The notes: generated by a model not told the origin, from the letters alone. Counted from the first letter of the stretch, positions 7,901 to 22,403 are shown. The stretch is 64,000 nt of DNA from Rhodococcus sp. X156 (GCF_004006015.1 NZ_CP034766.1:2761001-2825000), one strand, 5' to 3'. Numbers and translations: made by a program.

Positions 7901-9357
7901 GAGGTCTCCTTCGTCGCTGGGCTGCCCGGGCCGGATCGGCGACCGGGCGCCCGGGGTGGTGCTGCTCGCACCGCGGCCACCAGCTCGGCCAGGGACTGCT
8001 CGAGGAAGCCGGCCAGCTGGTCCACGTCGGCGAGGGCGTCGCGGTCGGCGTTGAGGCCGTAGAGCACCGAGCCGTCGTAGGAGGTCACCCCGACGGTCAG
8101 CGCCTGGTTGGGCATCAGCGGCACCACAGAGTAGATCTCGCGCAGCCGCGCCCCGTCGGCGTACAGCGGGTACTGCGGACCGGGCACGTTGGTGACCAGC
8201 ACGTTGAACGAGCGCCGCGCCAGCGTGCCCGCCAGCCGCGCACCCATGGCGTGCAGGGTGGGCGGGGCGAAGCCGGACAGCTGGGTGAGCGCGCGGGCGC
8301 CGACCAGCGGGGTGGAGGAGGCGTGCTCGCGGGTGGCCTCGCGCAGCTGGCCCACCCGCACCAGCGGGTCGGCCGCCCCCACCGGCAGGTCCACCAGGAA
8401 CGAGGAGAGGTCCTCGTGCTCTGCACCGGTGTCCTCGGGGTCGGACGCCACCGCGAGCGGCACCAGGGCGCGCACCGTGGTGTCCGGGGTGACCGGCTCG
8501 TTCCGGGAGGTCAACCAGCTGCGCAGCGCCCCGCTGACCACGGCGAGCACCACGTCGTTGACGCTGGCCCCGGTGGCGGCACGGACCTGCCGGTAGTCGG
8601 CCAGCTGGGTGCGGGCGGTGGCGAAGCGGCGCTGGCGGGAGACGGCCACGTTCAGCGGGCTGGGCGGGGCCGGGCGCGCCAACCGGCGCACCATCGCCGC
8701 CGCCGTGGTGGCTGCCTCGGTCACCGTGCTCACCGCGTTCGCGGCGTCGCGCGCCACCCACCGCACCACGTCGACCACCTCGGTGGGGCTGCGCAGCACC
8801 TCCACGGCGGCCTCCGCCAGCAGCCGGGTGCCGGCCGGCTCGGCCGCGGGCATCCAGAGGCCGGTGCGCTGCACACCGGGCTTGCGGGTGTCGTCCAGGA
8901 TCACCTGGCCCAGCTCGAGGGCCTGCGCCCCGTCCACCACCGCCTGGTGGGTCTTGCTGATGATGGCGACCCGGCCCTTGGCCAGCCCCTCCACCAGGTA
9001 CAGCTCCCACAGCGGGCGGGCCCGGTCCAGCCGGCGGGACAGCAGCCGCGACACCAGCTCGTGCAGCTGCGCGTCGTCGCCCGGGCTGGGCAGCGCGGAG
9101 CGACGCACGTGGTAGGAGATGTCGAAGTCGTTGTCGTCCACCCACACCGGGCGGGCCAGGCCGGCGGGCAGGTCACGAACCTTCTGCCGGTAGCGAGGCA
9201 CGTACGGCAGCCGCTGCTCGATGTGGGACACCAGCGCGTCGTAGCCGAAGCCCGCCCGGGGTGGGGTGAAGATGCTGAGGCTGCCGATGTGCGCGGGGGT
9301 CGTCCCCCGCTCCAGCGACAGGAACGACGCATCGAGCGGGCTGAGTCGGTCACGCAT
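7897..9357 (-). CDS. Wax ester synthase/diacylglycerol acyltransferase (WS/DGAT) family, altered active site
   Basis: A 486-residue protein of the WS/DGAT family, which makes storage triacylglycerol or wax esters from acyl-CoA. Conserved features are the start LSPLDASFLSLE, PLWELYLVEGL, NDVVLAVVSGALRSWL and NVLVTNVPGP. The catalytic HHxxxDG motif reads HQAVVDG (residues 137-143): the first His is kept, but the second, reported as the more important one in Acinetobacter AtfA, is Gln. Activity is therefore uncertain. It occupies the place of Rv3233c/Rv3234c (tgs3), but as one intact gene. The gene starts at an ATG divergent from the DUF6459 gene. Confidence 0.9.
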   Translation of the reverse strand: MRDRLSPLDASFLSLERGTTPAHIGSLSIFTPPRAGFGYDALVSHIEQRLPYVPRYRQKVRDLPAGLARPVWVDDNDFDISYHVRRSALPSPGDDAQLHELVSRLLSRRLDRARPLWELYLVEGLAKGRVAIISKTHQAVVDGAQALELGQVILDDTRKPGVQRTGLWMPAAEPAGTRLLAEAAVEVLRSPTEVVDVVRWVARDAANAVSTVTEAATTAAAMVRRLARPAPPSPLNVAVSRQRRFATARTQLADYRQVRAATGASVNDVVLAVVSGALRSWLTSRNEPVTPDTTVRALVPLAVASDPEDTGAEHEDLSSFLVDLPVGAADPLVRVGQLREATREHASSTPLVGARALTQLSGFAPPTLHAMGARLAGTLARRSFNVLVTNVPGPQYPLYADGARLREIYSVVPLMPNQALTVGVTSYDGSVLYGLNADRDALADVDQLAGFLEQSLAELVAAVRAAPPRAPGRRSGPGSPATKETS

Positions 9358-9544
9358 GGGTGCAGCGTAGCCGCCGCAGGAGATTTGCTTCCGCACAGCA
9401 TTGTCCACAAAGGTGCGGCAACCTGGCCCGGCCAGCCGGTGGCGGCGCCCATACTTCCTGCAGCGACGAGCCGCCCCTCCTCGGTGTCGCGAGCACCCAC
9501 CGGTCACCCACGCCGACCGCCGCCCTGCCAGGAGAGAGCCACCC

Positions 9545-10090
9545 ATGTCCGTCGACGCCACCGCAGAAGCCGCACTCCGCCCGGCCCCGCACCGTCCGCC
9601 AGCAGCTGCAGCGGCGCTGCCGCCCGCCGAGACTCCCCCGGCCACGCTGCTGCGGCGCGCACCGGTCTGCGAGCCCGCACCCGAGCACCTGCGCGTCGGC
9701 ACCGCTGCCCCGCCGCCCCGGGCCCGGCGACGCGTCCCGGCCCAGCCGCAGCGCGCCCAGCCCGACCCGGTGAGCCCCGCCGCGGCCGCGAGCGCGCACC
9801 AGGTGTTCCGGCTGACCTTCGAGGTGCTGGAGGGCCGGCGGGGTGCGCAGCAGCTGCACCGGGTGATGGGACCGGTGGTGGCCGCGCAGGTCACCACGCT
9901 GTCGCGTGCCGGGACCGGCAGCTGGGCGCGGGGCGTGACCCGGCTCAACCGGATGCACGTCCAGCAGGTCACCCCCACCGCGGCGGAGGCTTGCGCCACC
10001 GTCACCCGCAACGGGCGGGTGCACGCCGTGGCCGCTCGCCTGGAGCTGGGCCGCACCGGCTGGCACTGCACCGCCCTGCACCTCGGCTAG
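9545..10090 (+). CDS. DUF6459/Rv3235-like protein
   Basis: A 181-residue protein with a Pro/Ala/Arg-rich disordered N-terminal half and a folded C-terminal domain from about residue 85 (VFRLTFEVLEGRRGAQQLHRVMG to the end, finishing WHCTALHLG). The C-terminal half matches the Rv3235/DUF6459 family by pattern, and the location just upstream of secA is the same as in M. tuberculosis. The ATG is chosen for its AGGAGAG ribosome site; an upstream in-frame ATG at 9401 lacks one. Function unknown. It reads into a strong bidirectional terminator facing secA. Confidence 0.75.
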   Translation: MSVDATAEAALRPAPHRPPAAAAALPPAETPPATLLRRAPVCEPAPEHLRVGTAAPPPRARRRVPAQPQRAQPDPVSPAAAASAHQVFRLTFEVLEGRRGAQQLHRVMGPVVAAQVTTLSRAGTGSWARGVTRLNRMHVQQVTPTAAEACATVTRNGRVHAVAARLELGRTGWHCTALHLG

Positions 10091-10152
10091 CAGCCGTCCC
10101 TCCGCCGCCGGGTGGACCTCGGCGAGCACGCGGCGCACCGTGGCCGCCGACC

Positions 10153-10194
10153 GAGCACCGGCGCGGGGGGCTGACCCACCTCGCGCCGGTGCTC
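10153..10194. terminator. Bidirectional terminator between the DUF6459 gene and secA
   Basis: A perfect 13-bp stem (10153-10165 with 10182-10194) with a 16-nt loop, between two convergent genes. It ends 3 bp before the secA stop codon. Confidence 0.8.
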
Positions 10195-10196
10195 TC

Positions 10197-13049
<2,853 letters not shown>

Positions 13050-13080
13050 AGCTTGTCTCGTCCCTCGGTCATAGACGGCA

Positions 13081-13113
13081 GGGTCCGGCCAAGGAAAACC
13101 CTTGGCCGGACCC
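13081..13113 (-). terminator. Terminator between hpf and secA
   Basis: A perfect 14-bp stem (13081-13094 with 13100-13113) and a 5-nt loop, located after the leftward hpf gene and 32 bp before the secA start. Confidence 0.8.
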
Positions 13114-13191
13114 CATGGTAGGCGGCTCCGTGCAGGCCGTGGCCCATCATGCCCCTCGAGCCCGCCACGGCGAGGCTCGCAGGGCCGGAAC

Positions 13192-13920
13192 CTAGACGAG
13201 CCTGAGCAGGCCGTAGTCGAAGGCGTGCCTGCGGTAGACCACGCTGGGCCGGCCGGTGTCGGCGCACTGGAAGAGGAAGAAGTCGTGCCCGACCAGCTCC
13301 ATCTCGTACAGCGCCTCGTCCACCGTCATCGGCACCGCCGGGTGCTCCTTGGTGCGCACGATGCGCCCCGGACCCTCGGTGTCGACCTCCGGCTCGGCCA
13401 CGTGGGGCTCGGCCTCGGGAACCAGGCCGGCCGTGGCGTCGGCCACCGACAGGCGAGCCTTGCGGCCGTGGTGCACCGTCCGCCGGTCGTGCGCGCGCCG
13501 CAGCCGGGACTCCAGCTTGTTGATGGCGTTCTCCAGGGCGTCGCGGAAGGTCTCCGCGCTCGCCTCGGCCCGCACCACCGGGTGCTTGCCGACGGCGGTC
13601 AGCTCGACGCGCTGGCAGCTCTTGGCCTGACGGGGGTTGGGGGCGTGCTGCAGCTCGACGCGGAAGAGGTCGATGGTGTTGTCGAAGCGCTCGAGCTTGG
13701 CGAGCTTCTCGCCCACGAAGGTGCGGAAGTAGTCCGGCACGCTGACGTTGCGGCCCTCGATGTCCAGGCGCGCGACCGGCTGGCCGGCGGCGTCTGGCAC
13801 CTCGTCGACGGGCTCGTCGATGACGAACGGCCTGGCGTCCTCCGAGCTGGGCTTGCGCTGCTCGGCGATGCCTTCCTTGCGGTCGTCCTGGGTCTGCACG
13901 GTGCTCTGCTTACTAGTCAT
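13192..13920 (-). CDS. hpf: Ribosome hibernation promoting factor, long form
   Basis: A 242-residue long HPF. The N-terminal ribosome-binding S30AE domain (about residues 45-150, [19 protein letters not shown] onward) is joined by a variable acidic linker to the C-terminal dimerisation domain (about 185-242, ending with [15 protein letters not shown]). Long-form HPF dimerises 70S ribosomes into inactive 100S particles in stationary phase or stress. An extra N-terminal stretch of about 40 residues is polar and probably disordered. The ATG follows a GGAGG site. Position between secA and comF equals Rv3241c. Confidence 0.93.
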   Translation of the reverse strand: MTSKQSTVQTQDDRKEGIAEQRKPSSEDARPFVIDEPVDEVPDAAGQPVARLDIEGRNVSVPDYFRTFVGEKLAKLERFDNTIDLFRVELQHAPNPRQAKSCQRVELTAVGKHPVVRAEASAETFRDALENAINKLESRLRRAHDRRTVHHGRKARLSVADATAGLVPEAEPHVAEPEVDTEGPGRIVRTKEHPAVPMTVDEALYEMELVGHDFFLFQCADTGRPSVVYRRHAFDYGLLRLV

Positions 13921-14138
13921 AGATACCTCCGCGTATGGCCCGGTCGAGCACAGCTGCCCGGCCTGGCCCAAGGTGACTGCGCCGGCACGGAAGAGCCTTC
14001 CGGCGCCACTCTCGGGGACGGTCCTCCCAACTGCGGCTCACGTGGCTGCTGTCCTCACGCTAACCCCGTTCCGCCCGGATAGACAGACCCCTTCCGTCAC
14101 AGCGTGTCACGAGATCGGCGGTGCTCGCACCGCGCTGA

Positions 14139-14156
14139 GACCGGTTGCTGCCGGTC
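14139..14156 (-). terminator. Hairpin at the end of comF
   Basis: A perfect 6-bp stem (14139-14144 with 14151-14156) with a 6-nt loop overlapping the comF stop codon. A second small hairpin lies at 13985-14006. Either may act as terminator; both are short. Confidence 0.4.
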
Positions 14157-14892
14157 AGCGCACCGCGGCCAGCACCAGCACGGCGTGCACGCGAATGCCG
14201 CAGTCACGCAACGCACTTGCACTTGCCGCCGCCGTGGCGCCGGTGGTGAGCACGTCGTCGAGCAGGACCACCGCCGAACCCGGTGGTGGCAGCGCCCCGG
14301 GGCGCACCCGCACCCTGCCGTGCAGGTTGTCCACCCGCTGCCCCGCGGTCAGTCCGACGGAGTCACGCACCCCCCGGCGCAGGCCGAGGACCGGCGCCAC
14401 GGTGGTGCTGCCCCCGAGGTGTGCGGCGCAGACCCGGGCCGCGGCGAGCACCGGGTCGCCGCCGCGCTGGCGAGCGGCCCGAGCACGGCTGGGCGCGGGC
14501 ACCAGGTGCAGGGCGGCCAGCTCGGGCGGGTCGAGCTCGCCCCAGTCGCGCAGGTCGCGCAGGCACCGCGCCCAGGCCCGCCCCACGTGCACCAACAGGT
14601 CGCGCCGGCCGCGCTCCTTGGCCGCGACCACCACCGCCCGGCGGGCACCGGTGTAGGCCCCGGTGGCCCACGCCGGCGGGACACCGTCCACCCGGGTGCG
14701 CACCGGCACCGGCTCGCTGTCCAGCTCTGCGGCACAGCCGGCGCACCAGGGAGTGCCGGGCTCGCGGCAGCCACCGCACTCGGTGGGCAGGACCAGGTCG
14801 ACGAGGGCGCGCACCAGTCCAGCGTGGCCGGGGGCCGGTGCCGGCGGGCGAGGTGCCCGCAGGGCTGGGGACACCGCGGCGCGACTGTGCAC
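14155..14892 (-). CDS. ComF family phosphoribosyltransferase-like protein
   Basis: A 245-residue ComF-like protein (Rv3242c position). It has an N-terminal zinc-finger-like Cys set (CGGCREPGTPWCAGC, about residues 39-53) and a C-terminal type I phosphoribosyltransferase fold with the PRPP-binding loop VVLLDDVLTTGAT. The family is linked to DNA uptake in naturally competent bacteria, but its role in actinobacteria is unknown. The GTG start is 11 nt after the lpqB stop, so it is the last gene of the mtrA-mtrB-lpqB transcript. Confidence 0.88.
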   Translation of the reverse strand: MHSRAAVSPALRAPRPPAPAPGHAGLVRALVDLVLPTECGGCREPGTPWCAGCAAELDSEPVPVRTRVDGVPPAWATGAYTGARRAVVVAAKERGRRDLLVHVGRAWARCLRDLRDWGELDPPELAALHLVPAPSRARAARQRGGDPVLAAARVCAAHLGGSTTVAPVLGLRRGVRDSVGLTAGQRVDNLHGRVRVRPGALPPPGSAVVLLDDVLTTGATAAASASALRDCGIRVHAVLVLAAVR

Positions 14893-14903
14893 CGCGCGCG
14901 GGC

Positions 14904-16673
14904 TCAGCCGGGCAGGATCGGCGTGCTCGAGCCCCCACCGAGGCCCGCCACCTCGCGCCAGTAGCGCTCACCGGGTGCGTCCAGGACGTTGAGCTGCAGC
15001 ACCGCCCGGCTGTCGGCGGCCAGCACCGACGACGCGGGCGCGGCCGCCACGTACCGAACCGGCGGGGACAGGTTGCGGCTGGGCAGCGGCTGGATCAGCG
15101 CGCCGTCCACCCCCACGGTGACCACCGGCACCTCGTCGCCCCGGCCGGACACCACCAGGGTGTCGGCACTGGTCCAGTCCAGCGACACCGCGCCGTCCCC
15201 GAGGTCCGGGGCCACCGCCACCGGGCTGGTCAGCGCGAAGCCGCCGTTCTGCGCCCGGGTGACCACGGCCACGTACACCCGCCCCCCCACGATGAGCGCC
15301 GCACGGACGCCGTCCCTGGACAGCCGCAGCGCGCTGATCGGCCCACCGAGCGCGGTCACCGCGCCGGAGTCCACCGGCGAGCTGGACACCTGGCCGCTGG
15401 AGGGCTCCCGCACCACCCGCACCACGGTCCCGGTGTCCACCACCACCCAGGCCGCACGATCGTCCCCGGACCAGGTGGGGCGGGTCATCTCCGTGCCCGA
15501 GGCCGCGACGGCCACCGCCCCGCCGAGGCTGCCCACCAGCAGCTGCACCTGCCCCCCGGGCCTCGGGTCGCCCGTCATGGTGACCGCGGCGACCTGCTGC
15601 CCGTCGTGGGAGATGGCGGCTGACTCCAGCGAGCTGGCCCGACCCAGTGGCCCACCCACCGCGTTGACGCTGCCGTCGACCACCTTGACCAGGCTGCCGC
15701 CGGACACCGCGTGCAGCCCCACGTCAGCCCCGGAGGAGGACGAGGGGTCGAAGGAGGCGACGTCGGCGGTGTCCCAGCCCAGCGCGTAGCGCTCGTCCAG
15801 CGGGGCCCCGTCGGCGAGAAGCACGTACGGACCGCGCACGCCGGCGCTGTCCAGGGTCCACACCACCTGGGCGGCCAGCAGCTGGCGCTGCCCGGCGTCG
15901 AGGGACTCCAGCCCACCCAGGTCGATACCGACCCCGTTGGCCTCGCCGGCGCCGGGCACGCTCTCCCCGGTCGCGGTGGTGACGTTGCTGCGCAGCCGCA
16001 CTCCCTGGCCCAGCTTGTTCACCACGCCGCTGGCCAGCTGCGCGTTCGGTCCGCCGATGAGCAGCTCCACCAGCCGTGCGGCCAGGGAGTCGGAGTCGCG
16101 CGCCACCCAGCGGGGGTCGGCCACCACCTTCTTCTGGTCGGGGTTGAGGAAGTACACCGGCACCCGCTGGTAGCGGGCCAGGAAGTCGGCACGCTCGAGC
16201 ACCACACCGCTGGGCAGGGCGTCGATGCGCCACTGGCCGTCGACCTTCAGCAGCGTCAGCCGGGCCTCGTAGGTGCCCTGGTCCTGGTTGTAGGTGCCGT
16301 CCCCGCTGAGCGTGCCGACCCGGTCGGCGCGCAGCAGGATGGTCACCCGGTTCTCGGCGCGCACGTCGTAGAGGGTGTCCACGTTGGTCAGGATCGTGGT
16401 GGACGTGCGGTCGTCCCAGCGCTGGGAGCCCTCACCGGTGAGGTACTGCCGCGCCACCCGGTGCTGGCCGCGCTGGGCGCTGCTGGCGGAGATGAAGTCG
16501 CGCACCAGCAGGTCGGGCTCCCGCCCGGCGATCGGCGCCTGCTCCACCTCCGGCTGCGGATCGGTGCGCACCGTGCTGATCACGTGCGGGGTGGAGCTGG
16601 TGGGCACGGTGGCGCACCCGGTGAGCACGGTGGCCACCGCCACCAGGCAGGACAGCACACGGAATCGGCGCAT
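14904..16673 (-). CDS. lpqB: Lipoprotein LpqB
   Basis: A 589-residue lipoprotein. The signal peptide ends with the lipobox LTGC, so Cys20 is lipidated and the protein is anchored outside the membrane. A GerMN-like domain (about residues 190-290) is followed by a beta-propeller-like C-terminal half with repeated LSRDG/SGDDRAAWV-type blades. LpqB interacts with the sensor MtrB and modulates MtrA phosphorylation in mycobacteria. Its start overlaps the mtrB stop by one base (TGATG), so it is translated in coupling with the kinase. Confidence 0.95.
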   Translation of the reverse strand: MRRFRVLSCLVAVATVLTGCATVPTSSTPHVISTVRTDPQPEVEQAPIAGREPDLLVRDFISASSAQRGQHRVARQYLTGEGSQRWDDRTSTTILTNVDTLYDVRAENRVTILLRADRVGTLSGDGTYNQDQGTYEARLTLLKVDGQWRIDALPSGVVLERADFLARYQRVPVYFLNPDQKKVVADPRWVARDSDSLAARLVELLIGGPNAQLASGVVNKLGQGVRLRSNVTTATGESVPGAGEANGVGIDLGGLESLDAGQRQLLAAQVVWTLDSAGVRGPYVLLADGAPLDERYALGWDTADVASFDPSSSSGADVGLHAVSGGSLVKVVDGSVNAVGGPLGRASSLESAAISHDGQQVAAVTMTGDPRPGGQVQLLVGSLGGAVAVAASGTEMTRPTWSGDDRAAWVVVDTGTVVRVVREPSSGQVSSSPVDSGAVTALGGPISALRLSRDGVRAALIVGGRVYVAVVTRAQNGGFALTSPVAVAPDLGDGAVSLDWTSADTLVVSGRGDEVPVVTVGVDGALIQPLPSRNLSPPVRYVAAAPASSVLAADSRAVLQLNVLDAPGERYWREVAGLGGGSSTPILPG

Positions 16674-18403
16674 CAGGAGACTCCCACGTCGGGCGCGGCG
16701 GTGGCACGGTCAGGGACGCTCGCGGTGGACGGTGGCTGCACCACGTCGCCGACGGCGACGTTGGCGACGTCGAAGGGCTCGGTGGGCACCAGCGGGATGG
16801 GACCGTCCACCAGCGCGGCACCGCGCCGCAGCGGCAGGGTGAGCAGGAAGCAGGCGCCGCGGCCGGGCTCGCCCCAGGCCTGCAGCGAGCCGCCGTGCAG
16901 GCGGGCGTCCTCCACCGCGATCGCCAGGCCGAGACCAGTGCCGCCGGAGCGGCGCACCCGGGAGGGGTCGGCGCGCCAGAACCGGTTGAACACCTTCTCC
17001 GCCTCCCCCGGCTGCAGACCGATCCCGCTGTCGCGCACCAGCACCGACACCGACTGGTCGGAGGCGCGCATCTGCACCAGCACCGGCCGGCCCTCACCGT
17101 GGTCGAGCGCGTTGGCCAGCAGGTTGCGCAGCACGCGCTCCACCCGGCGGGCGTCGACCTCGGCGGTCACCTTGTCCTCGGGCAGGTCCAGCAGCAGCTC
17201 GCTGCCGGTCTGGGCCACCAGGTGGCGCACGGTGTCCACCGCACCGCGCACGCACAGGCGCAGGTCCAGCGGCTCCGCGGCCAGGTCGGCCATCCCCGCG
17301 TCGTGCCTGCTGATCTCCAGCAGGTCGTTGAGCAGGGTCTCGAAGCGGTCCAGCTCGGCCACCAGCAGCTCGGCCGAGCGACGCAGGGCCGGGTCCATCT
17401 CGTCGCTGCCGGCGTGCAGCACGTCAGCCGCCATCCGCACCGTGGTCAGCGGGGTGCGCAGCTCGTGGCTGACGTCGGAGGTGAACTGCCGCTGCAGGGC
17501 GCCGAACTCCTCCAGCTGCGCGATCTGGTCGGCGAGGTTGGCAGCCATGTCGTTGAACGCCAGCCCCAGCCGGGCGACGTCGTCCTCCCCGCGCACCGGC
17601 ATGCGCGCCTCGAGCTGCCCGTCGGCGAAGCGCTCCGCCGCATCCACGGCGGTGCGGATGGGCAGGACCACCTGGCGGGTGACCAGCGCGGCCACCCCAC
17701 CGAGCAGCAGGAGCAGGACGCCGCCACCGAGGGACATGGTGCCCTTGATCAGGCTGATCGAGCGCTCCTCGGCGTTCAGCGGGAACACCAGGTACAGCTC
17801 GAGCCCGGCGACGTCGGAGGGCGCCGGGGTGCCGACGACGAGGGTGGGGGCGCCGGCGATGGAGGTGTACTGGTAGGTCAGCTGCCCCTTCTGCACGAAG
17901 GGGCGCAGCGACGTGGGCACCTCGGCGATGGGGCCGCTGGCGATGGCGCCACGCGGGCCGTCCCCGCGGACGATGAGCACCGGCTCGAAGGCGCCGGCGC
18001 CGCCGCTGGCCGAGCCACCCATGTCGATGCCGGGGCTGGTCAGCGCCGAGCTGGCGCTGTTGAGCCGGCTGCGCAGGGAGTTGCTCTCGTCGGCGCCGGC
18101 CAGCTCGCGCTGCACGGTGGCGCGGGCTCGCTCCACCTCCTCGACGGCGGCGTTGATCTTGGCGTCGAGCAGCCGGTCGGTGATCTGGCTGAGCAGCGCC
18201 ACCCCGACGGTGAGCACCAGCACCGCCGACAGCGCCAGGGTGGACAGCACCACCCGCAGCTGCAGGGACCGCCGCCACCAGTACATGAAGCCCCGACCGG
18301 CGGCCGCGGAGGTGTGCCAGAGGTCGCGCAGCAGGTGCCGCAGCGCTGCGCCGGGCGGGGTGCGTCCGGCGCGGTGGGCGAGCCTGGTGAGCGCTCGTCT
18401 CAC
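16673..18403 (-). CDS. mtrB: Sensor histidine kinase MtrB
   Basis: A 576-residue membrane kinase. It has a first membrane helix at about residues 45-70, an extracytoplasmic sensor region, a second helix, a HAMP domain ([21 protein letters not shown]), the HisKA box [17 protein letters not shown] with the phospho-acceptor His near residue 312, and ATPase motifs [11 protein letters not shown] and GGTGLGLAI. MtrB controls the essential regulator MtrA, tying cell division and envelope state together. The GTG start overlaps the mtrA stop (GTGA). The C-terminal 45 residues are low-complexity. Confidence 0.95.
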   Translation of the reverse strand: MRRALTRLAHRAGRTPPGAALRHLLRDLWHTSAAAGRGFMYWWRRSLQLRVVLSTLALSAVLVLTVGVALLSQITDRLLDAKINAAVEEVERARATVQRELAGADESNSLRSRLNSASSALTSPGIDMGGSASGGAGAFEPVLIVRGDGPRGAIASGPIAEVPTSLRPFVQKGQLTYQYTSIAGAPTLVVGTPAPSDVAGLELYLVFPLNAEERSISLIKGTMSLGGGVLLLLLGGVAALVTRQVVLPIRTAVDAAERFADGQLEARMPVRGEDDVARLGLAFNDMAANLADQIAQLEEFGALQRQFTSDVSHELRTPLTTVRMAADVLHAGSDEMDPALRRSAELLVAELDRFETLLNDLLEISRHDAGMADLAAEPLDLRLCVRGAVDTVRHLVAQTGSELLLDLPEDKVTAEVDARRVERVLRNLLANALDHGEGRPVLVQMRASDQSVSVLVRDSGIGLQPGEAEKVFNRFWRADPSRVRRSGGTGLGLAIAVEDARLHGGSLQAWGEPGRGACFLLTLPLRRGAALVDGPIPLVPTEPFDVANVAVGDVVQPPSTASVPDRATAAPDVGVS

Positions 18404-19077
18404 GGCGGGCCGGCGCGGTACCCCACGCCGCGGACGGTGAGAACCACCTCCGGACGCTCGGGGTCCACCTCGATCTTGGCGCGCAGGCGCTGCACGTGCA
18501 CGTTGACCAGGCGAGTGTCCGCGGCGTGGCGGTAGCCCCACACCTGCTCCAGGAGCACGTCCCGGCTGAACACCTGGCGCGGCTTGCGGGCCAGCGCCAC
18601 CAGCAGGTCGAACTCCAGCGGGGTGAGCGAGATGGGCGTGCCGTTGCGGGTGACCTGGTGCGCGGGGACGTCGATCTCCACGTCGGCGATGTGCAGGATC
18701 TCCGCGGGCACCTCGGCGGTGCGCCGCAGCCGGGCCCGCAGCCGCGCGATCAGCTCCTTGGCCTTGAACGGCTTCATCACGTAGTCGTCGGCGCCAGACT
18801 CCAGGCCCAGCACCACGTCCACGGTGTCGGTCTTGGCGGTGAGCATGACGATCGGCACGCCCGACTCCGCCCGGATCACCCGGCACACGTCGATGCCGTT
18901 CATGCCGGGCAGCATCAGGTCGAGCAGGACCAGGTCCGGCTTGAACTCGCGGACCGCGGCCATCGCCTTGGACCCGTCCCCCACGACGGCGGCGTCCATG
19001 CCCTCGCCCTGCAGCACGATGGTCAGCATCTCTGCCAGTGCCGCGTCGTCGTCGACGACCAAGATCCGTGGTTTCAT
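18400..19077 (-). CDS. mtrA: Response regulator MtrA
   Basis: A 225-residue OmpR-family regulator. The receiver domain has the acidic pair (VVDDD), the phospho-acceptor Asp in [13 protein letters not shown], Thr in MLTAK and Lys in MKPFKAKE. A winged-helix DNA-binding domain follows ([20 protein letters not shown] to the end). The sequence is almost identical to mycobacterial MtrA in the recognition helix ([14 protein letters not shown]). I chose the ATG of MKPRILVV because an AGGA site lies 8 nt upstream; ATGs 9 and 33 nt further up are possible. It heads the mtrA-mtrB-lpqB-comF unit. Confidence 0.97.
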   Translation of the reverse strand: MKPRILVVDDDAALAEMLTIVLQGEGMDAAVVGDGSKAMAAVREFKPDLVLLDLMLPGMNGIDVCRVIRAESGVPIVMLTAKTDTVDVVLGLESGADDYVMKPFKAKELIARLRARLRRTAEVPAEILHIADVEIDVPAHQVTRNGTPISLTPLEFDLLVALARKPRQVFSRDVLLEQVWGYRHAADTRLVNVHVQRLRAKIEVDPERPEVVLTVRGVGYRAGPP

Positions 19078-19153
19078 GCCGCCCATCCTGACACCTGCGT
19101 CGTGGTGCACTGCCCCGCGACGCGAGCGTGAGCTCGCCTGCGCGCCACCGTGC

Positions 19154-19840
19154 TCATGCGTCCGCCCCCGCCAGCACCCGGTCGGCGAGCGCGGTCACCG
19201 CGGCGACGGCTGCGCCGGCCGGGGCAGCGGTGTCGGCGGCGTCGGGCTGCTCGTGGACGTGCCAGGCCCCTGCCCAGCCGTCGGCGGCCAGGCCCTCGTA
19301 GACCGCCCCGGTGCGCTCCTGCAGCCCGGCGTCGCGCTCGAAGGCGTCGCGGGCGCGGCCGGCGTCGGCGGACTCGCGGTCCGCCGCGCGCGCGGTGGCC
19401 ACGGCGACGGGCACCCGCAGCAGCACCTGCAGGGTGGGTGCGGGCAGGCGCAGGCGGTCGAACTCCAGCTGCCGGATCCACTCGGCGAACTCGCCGCGGG
19501 CGTCCTGGTGCAGTCGGGCCGCACCGAAGGCGGCGTTGGAGGCGGCGTAGCGGTCGAGCAGCACCACGTCGTTGCTGGCCAGCATCTCGGTGAGCTCGGG
19601 GACGGCCTCGGCGCGGTCGAGGGCGAACAGCACGGCCATGCCGTGCACGCTGTCGCCGAGGTCGCCGACCTTGCCGTGCAGCGCCTCGGAGACCAGGTCG
19701 GCGTGCACCGAGCGGCCGTAGCGGGGAAAGGCGGTGGCGCCCACCCGGAGCCCGCGGGAGGCGAGCTCGGCGGTCAGCGCGGTGCTCAGCGTCCGCTTTC
19801 CCGCGCCGTCAAGACCTTCCACCGTCACGAGTACGCCCAC
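19154..19840 (-). CDS. tmk: Thymidylate kinase
   Basis: A 228-residue dTMP kinase, essential for dTTP supply. The P-loop is GLDGAGKRT (about residues 9-17), followed by the substrate motif FPRYGRSVHADLVSEAL, the DRYAASNAAFGAAR motif and a lid-like segment (GRARDAFERDAGLQERTGAVY). This matches the mycobacterial enzyme (Rv3247c). The start is either GTG 19840 or TTG 19846. A TANNNT hexamer (TAGGGT, 19854-19849) lies 8 nt before the GTG, suggesting a transcript with almost no leader. The next gene, mtrA, is 76 bp downstream. Confidence 0.94.
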   Translation of the reverse strand: MGVLVTVEGLDGAGKRTLSTALTAELASRGLRVGATAFPRYGRSVHADLVSEALHGKVGDLGDSVHGMAVLFALDRAEAVPELTEMLASNDVVLLDRYAASNAAFGAARLHQDARGEFAEWIRQLEFDRLRLPAPTLQVLLRVPVAVATARAADRESADAGRARDAFERDAGLQERTGAVYEGLAADGWAGAWHVHEQPDAADTAAPAGAAVAAVTALADRVLAGADA

Positions 19841-19869
19841 GGGCAACTACCCTAACCGACCCCGAACGA

Positions 19870-19927
19870 CGGTCAGGGCCCTCAGCGCCCCCAGGAGATC
19901 CCTGGAGGGCGCTGAGGGCCCTGACCG
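19870..19927 (-). terminator. Strong terminator after ahcY
   Basis: A 21-bp perfect stem (19870-19890 with 19907-19927), one mismatch and then 5 more base pairs around a 5-nt loop. It lies between the leftward ahcY stop and the tmk promoter. Confidence 0.88.
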
Positions 19928-19969
19928 CGGTGCTGGGCAGTGCCTAGCGGGGCCCGAGCGGGCGGGTGC

Positions 19970-21445
<1,476 letters not shown>

Positions 21446-21536
21446 AGAATTTTGCTCCTTGTCGAGGGGGTCAACTGAACAGGTTATCGGTTCTCGGCCG
21501 CTGGCGCGCAGGTGCGGCACCGGGCAGGCTGTAGCG

Positions 21537-22397
21537 ATGGAGCACCGCACGATCGGCAGTCGCACCGTCAGCGCAATCGGGTTGGGCGGCATGCCCATGT
21601 CCGTGCAGGGCCGACCGGACCGCGAGCGCGCGCTGGCCACCGTCCATGCTGCCCTCAACGCCGGCGTCACGCTGATCGACACCGCCGACGCCTACAGCCT
21701 GGACGCCTCGGACTTCGGGCACAACGAGGAGCTGGTCGCCGAGGCGCTGCGGCACTGGGGCGGTGACCGCGAGGACGTGCTGGTGGCCACCAAGGGCGGG
21801 CACGTCCGCACCGCCGACGGCGGCTGGGCCCTGGACGGGCGCCCGGAGCACCTGCGCGCGGCCTGCGAGGCCTCGCTGCGTCGGCTCGGGGTGGACACCA
21901 TCGACCTCTACCAGCTCCACCGGCCCGACCCGGCCGTCCCCGTGGAGGAGTCGGTGGGCGCGCTGGCCGAGCTGCTGGACGAGGGCAAGATCAGCATGGC
22001 CGGCGTCTCCAACTTCGACGTCGACCAGATCCGGCTGGCCCAGCGGGTGCTGGGCGGGCGCCTGGCCAGCGTGCAGAACGAGTACTCCCCGCGCTTTCGC
22101 TCCTCGCGGCCGGAGCTGGAGCTGTGCGCCGAGCTGGGCGTGGCCTTCCTGCCCTGGTCGCCGCTGGGCGGCATCGGCAAGGCGGCCGAGCTGGGCCAGG
22201 CTCACCAGGCGTTCGCCGAGGTGGCCGCCGAGCACCACGTGAGCCCGCAGCAGGTGGCACTGGCCTGGGAGCTGGCCGCCGCCGACGTGGTCATCCCCAT
22301 TCCCGGTGCCTCCCGCCCGGCGAGCGCCGTGGCCTCCGCCGCAGCCACCGAGCTGGCGCTCACCCCGGAGCAGCGCGCGCGCCTCGACGCCGCCTAG
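21537..22397 (+). CDS. Aldo/keto reductase
   Basis: A 286-residue cytosolic oxidoreductase of the AKR family. The catalytic tetrad can be placed: Asp in DTADAYS with the following Tyr, Lys in ATKGG and His in LYQLHRPD. The C-terminal NADPH-binding region ([13 protein letters not shown]) is present. The substrate is unknown. It is transcribed divergently from ahcY across about 90 bp, and no clear ribosome site precedes the ATG. Confidence 0.88.
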   Translation: MEHRTIGSRTVSAIGLGGMPMSVQGRPDRERALATVHAALNAGVTLIDTADAYSLDASDFGHNEELVAEALRHWGGDREDVLVATKGGHVRTADGGWALDGRPEHLRAACEASLRRLGVDTIDLYQLHRPDPAVPVEESVGALAELLDEGKISMAGVSNFDVDQIRLAQRVLGGRLASVQNEYSPRFRSSRPELELCAELGVAFLPWSPLGGIGKAAELGQAHQAFAEVAAEHHVSPQQVALAWELAAADVVIPIPGASRPASAVASAAATELALTPEQRARLDAA

Positions 22398-22403
22398 CGG
22401 GAG

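Noticed and set aside
21446-21536. A possible SAH or SAM riboswitch before ahcY
   Set aside because: The 90 bp contain no conserved core or pairing that I could trace.
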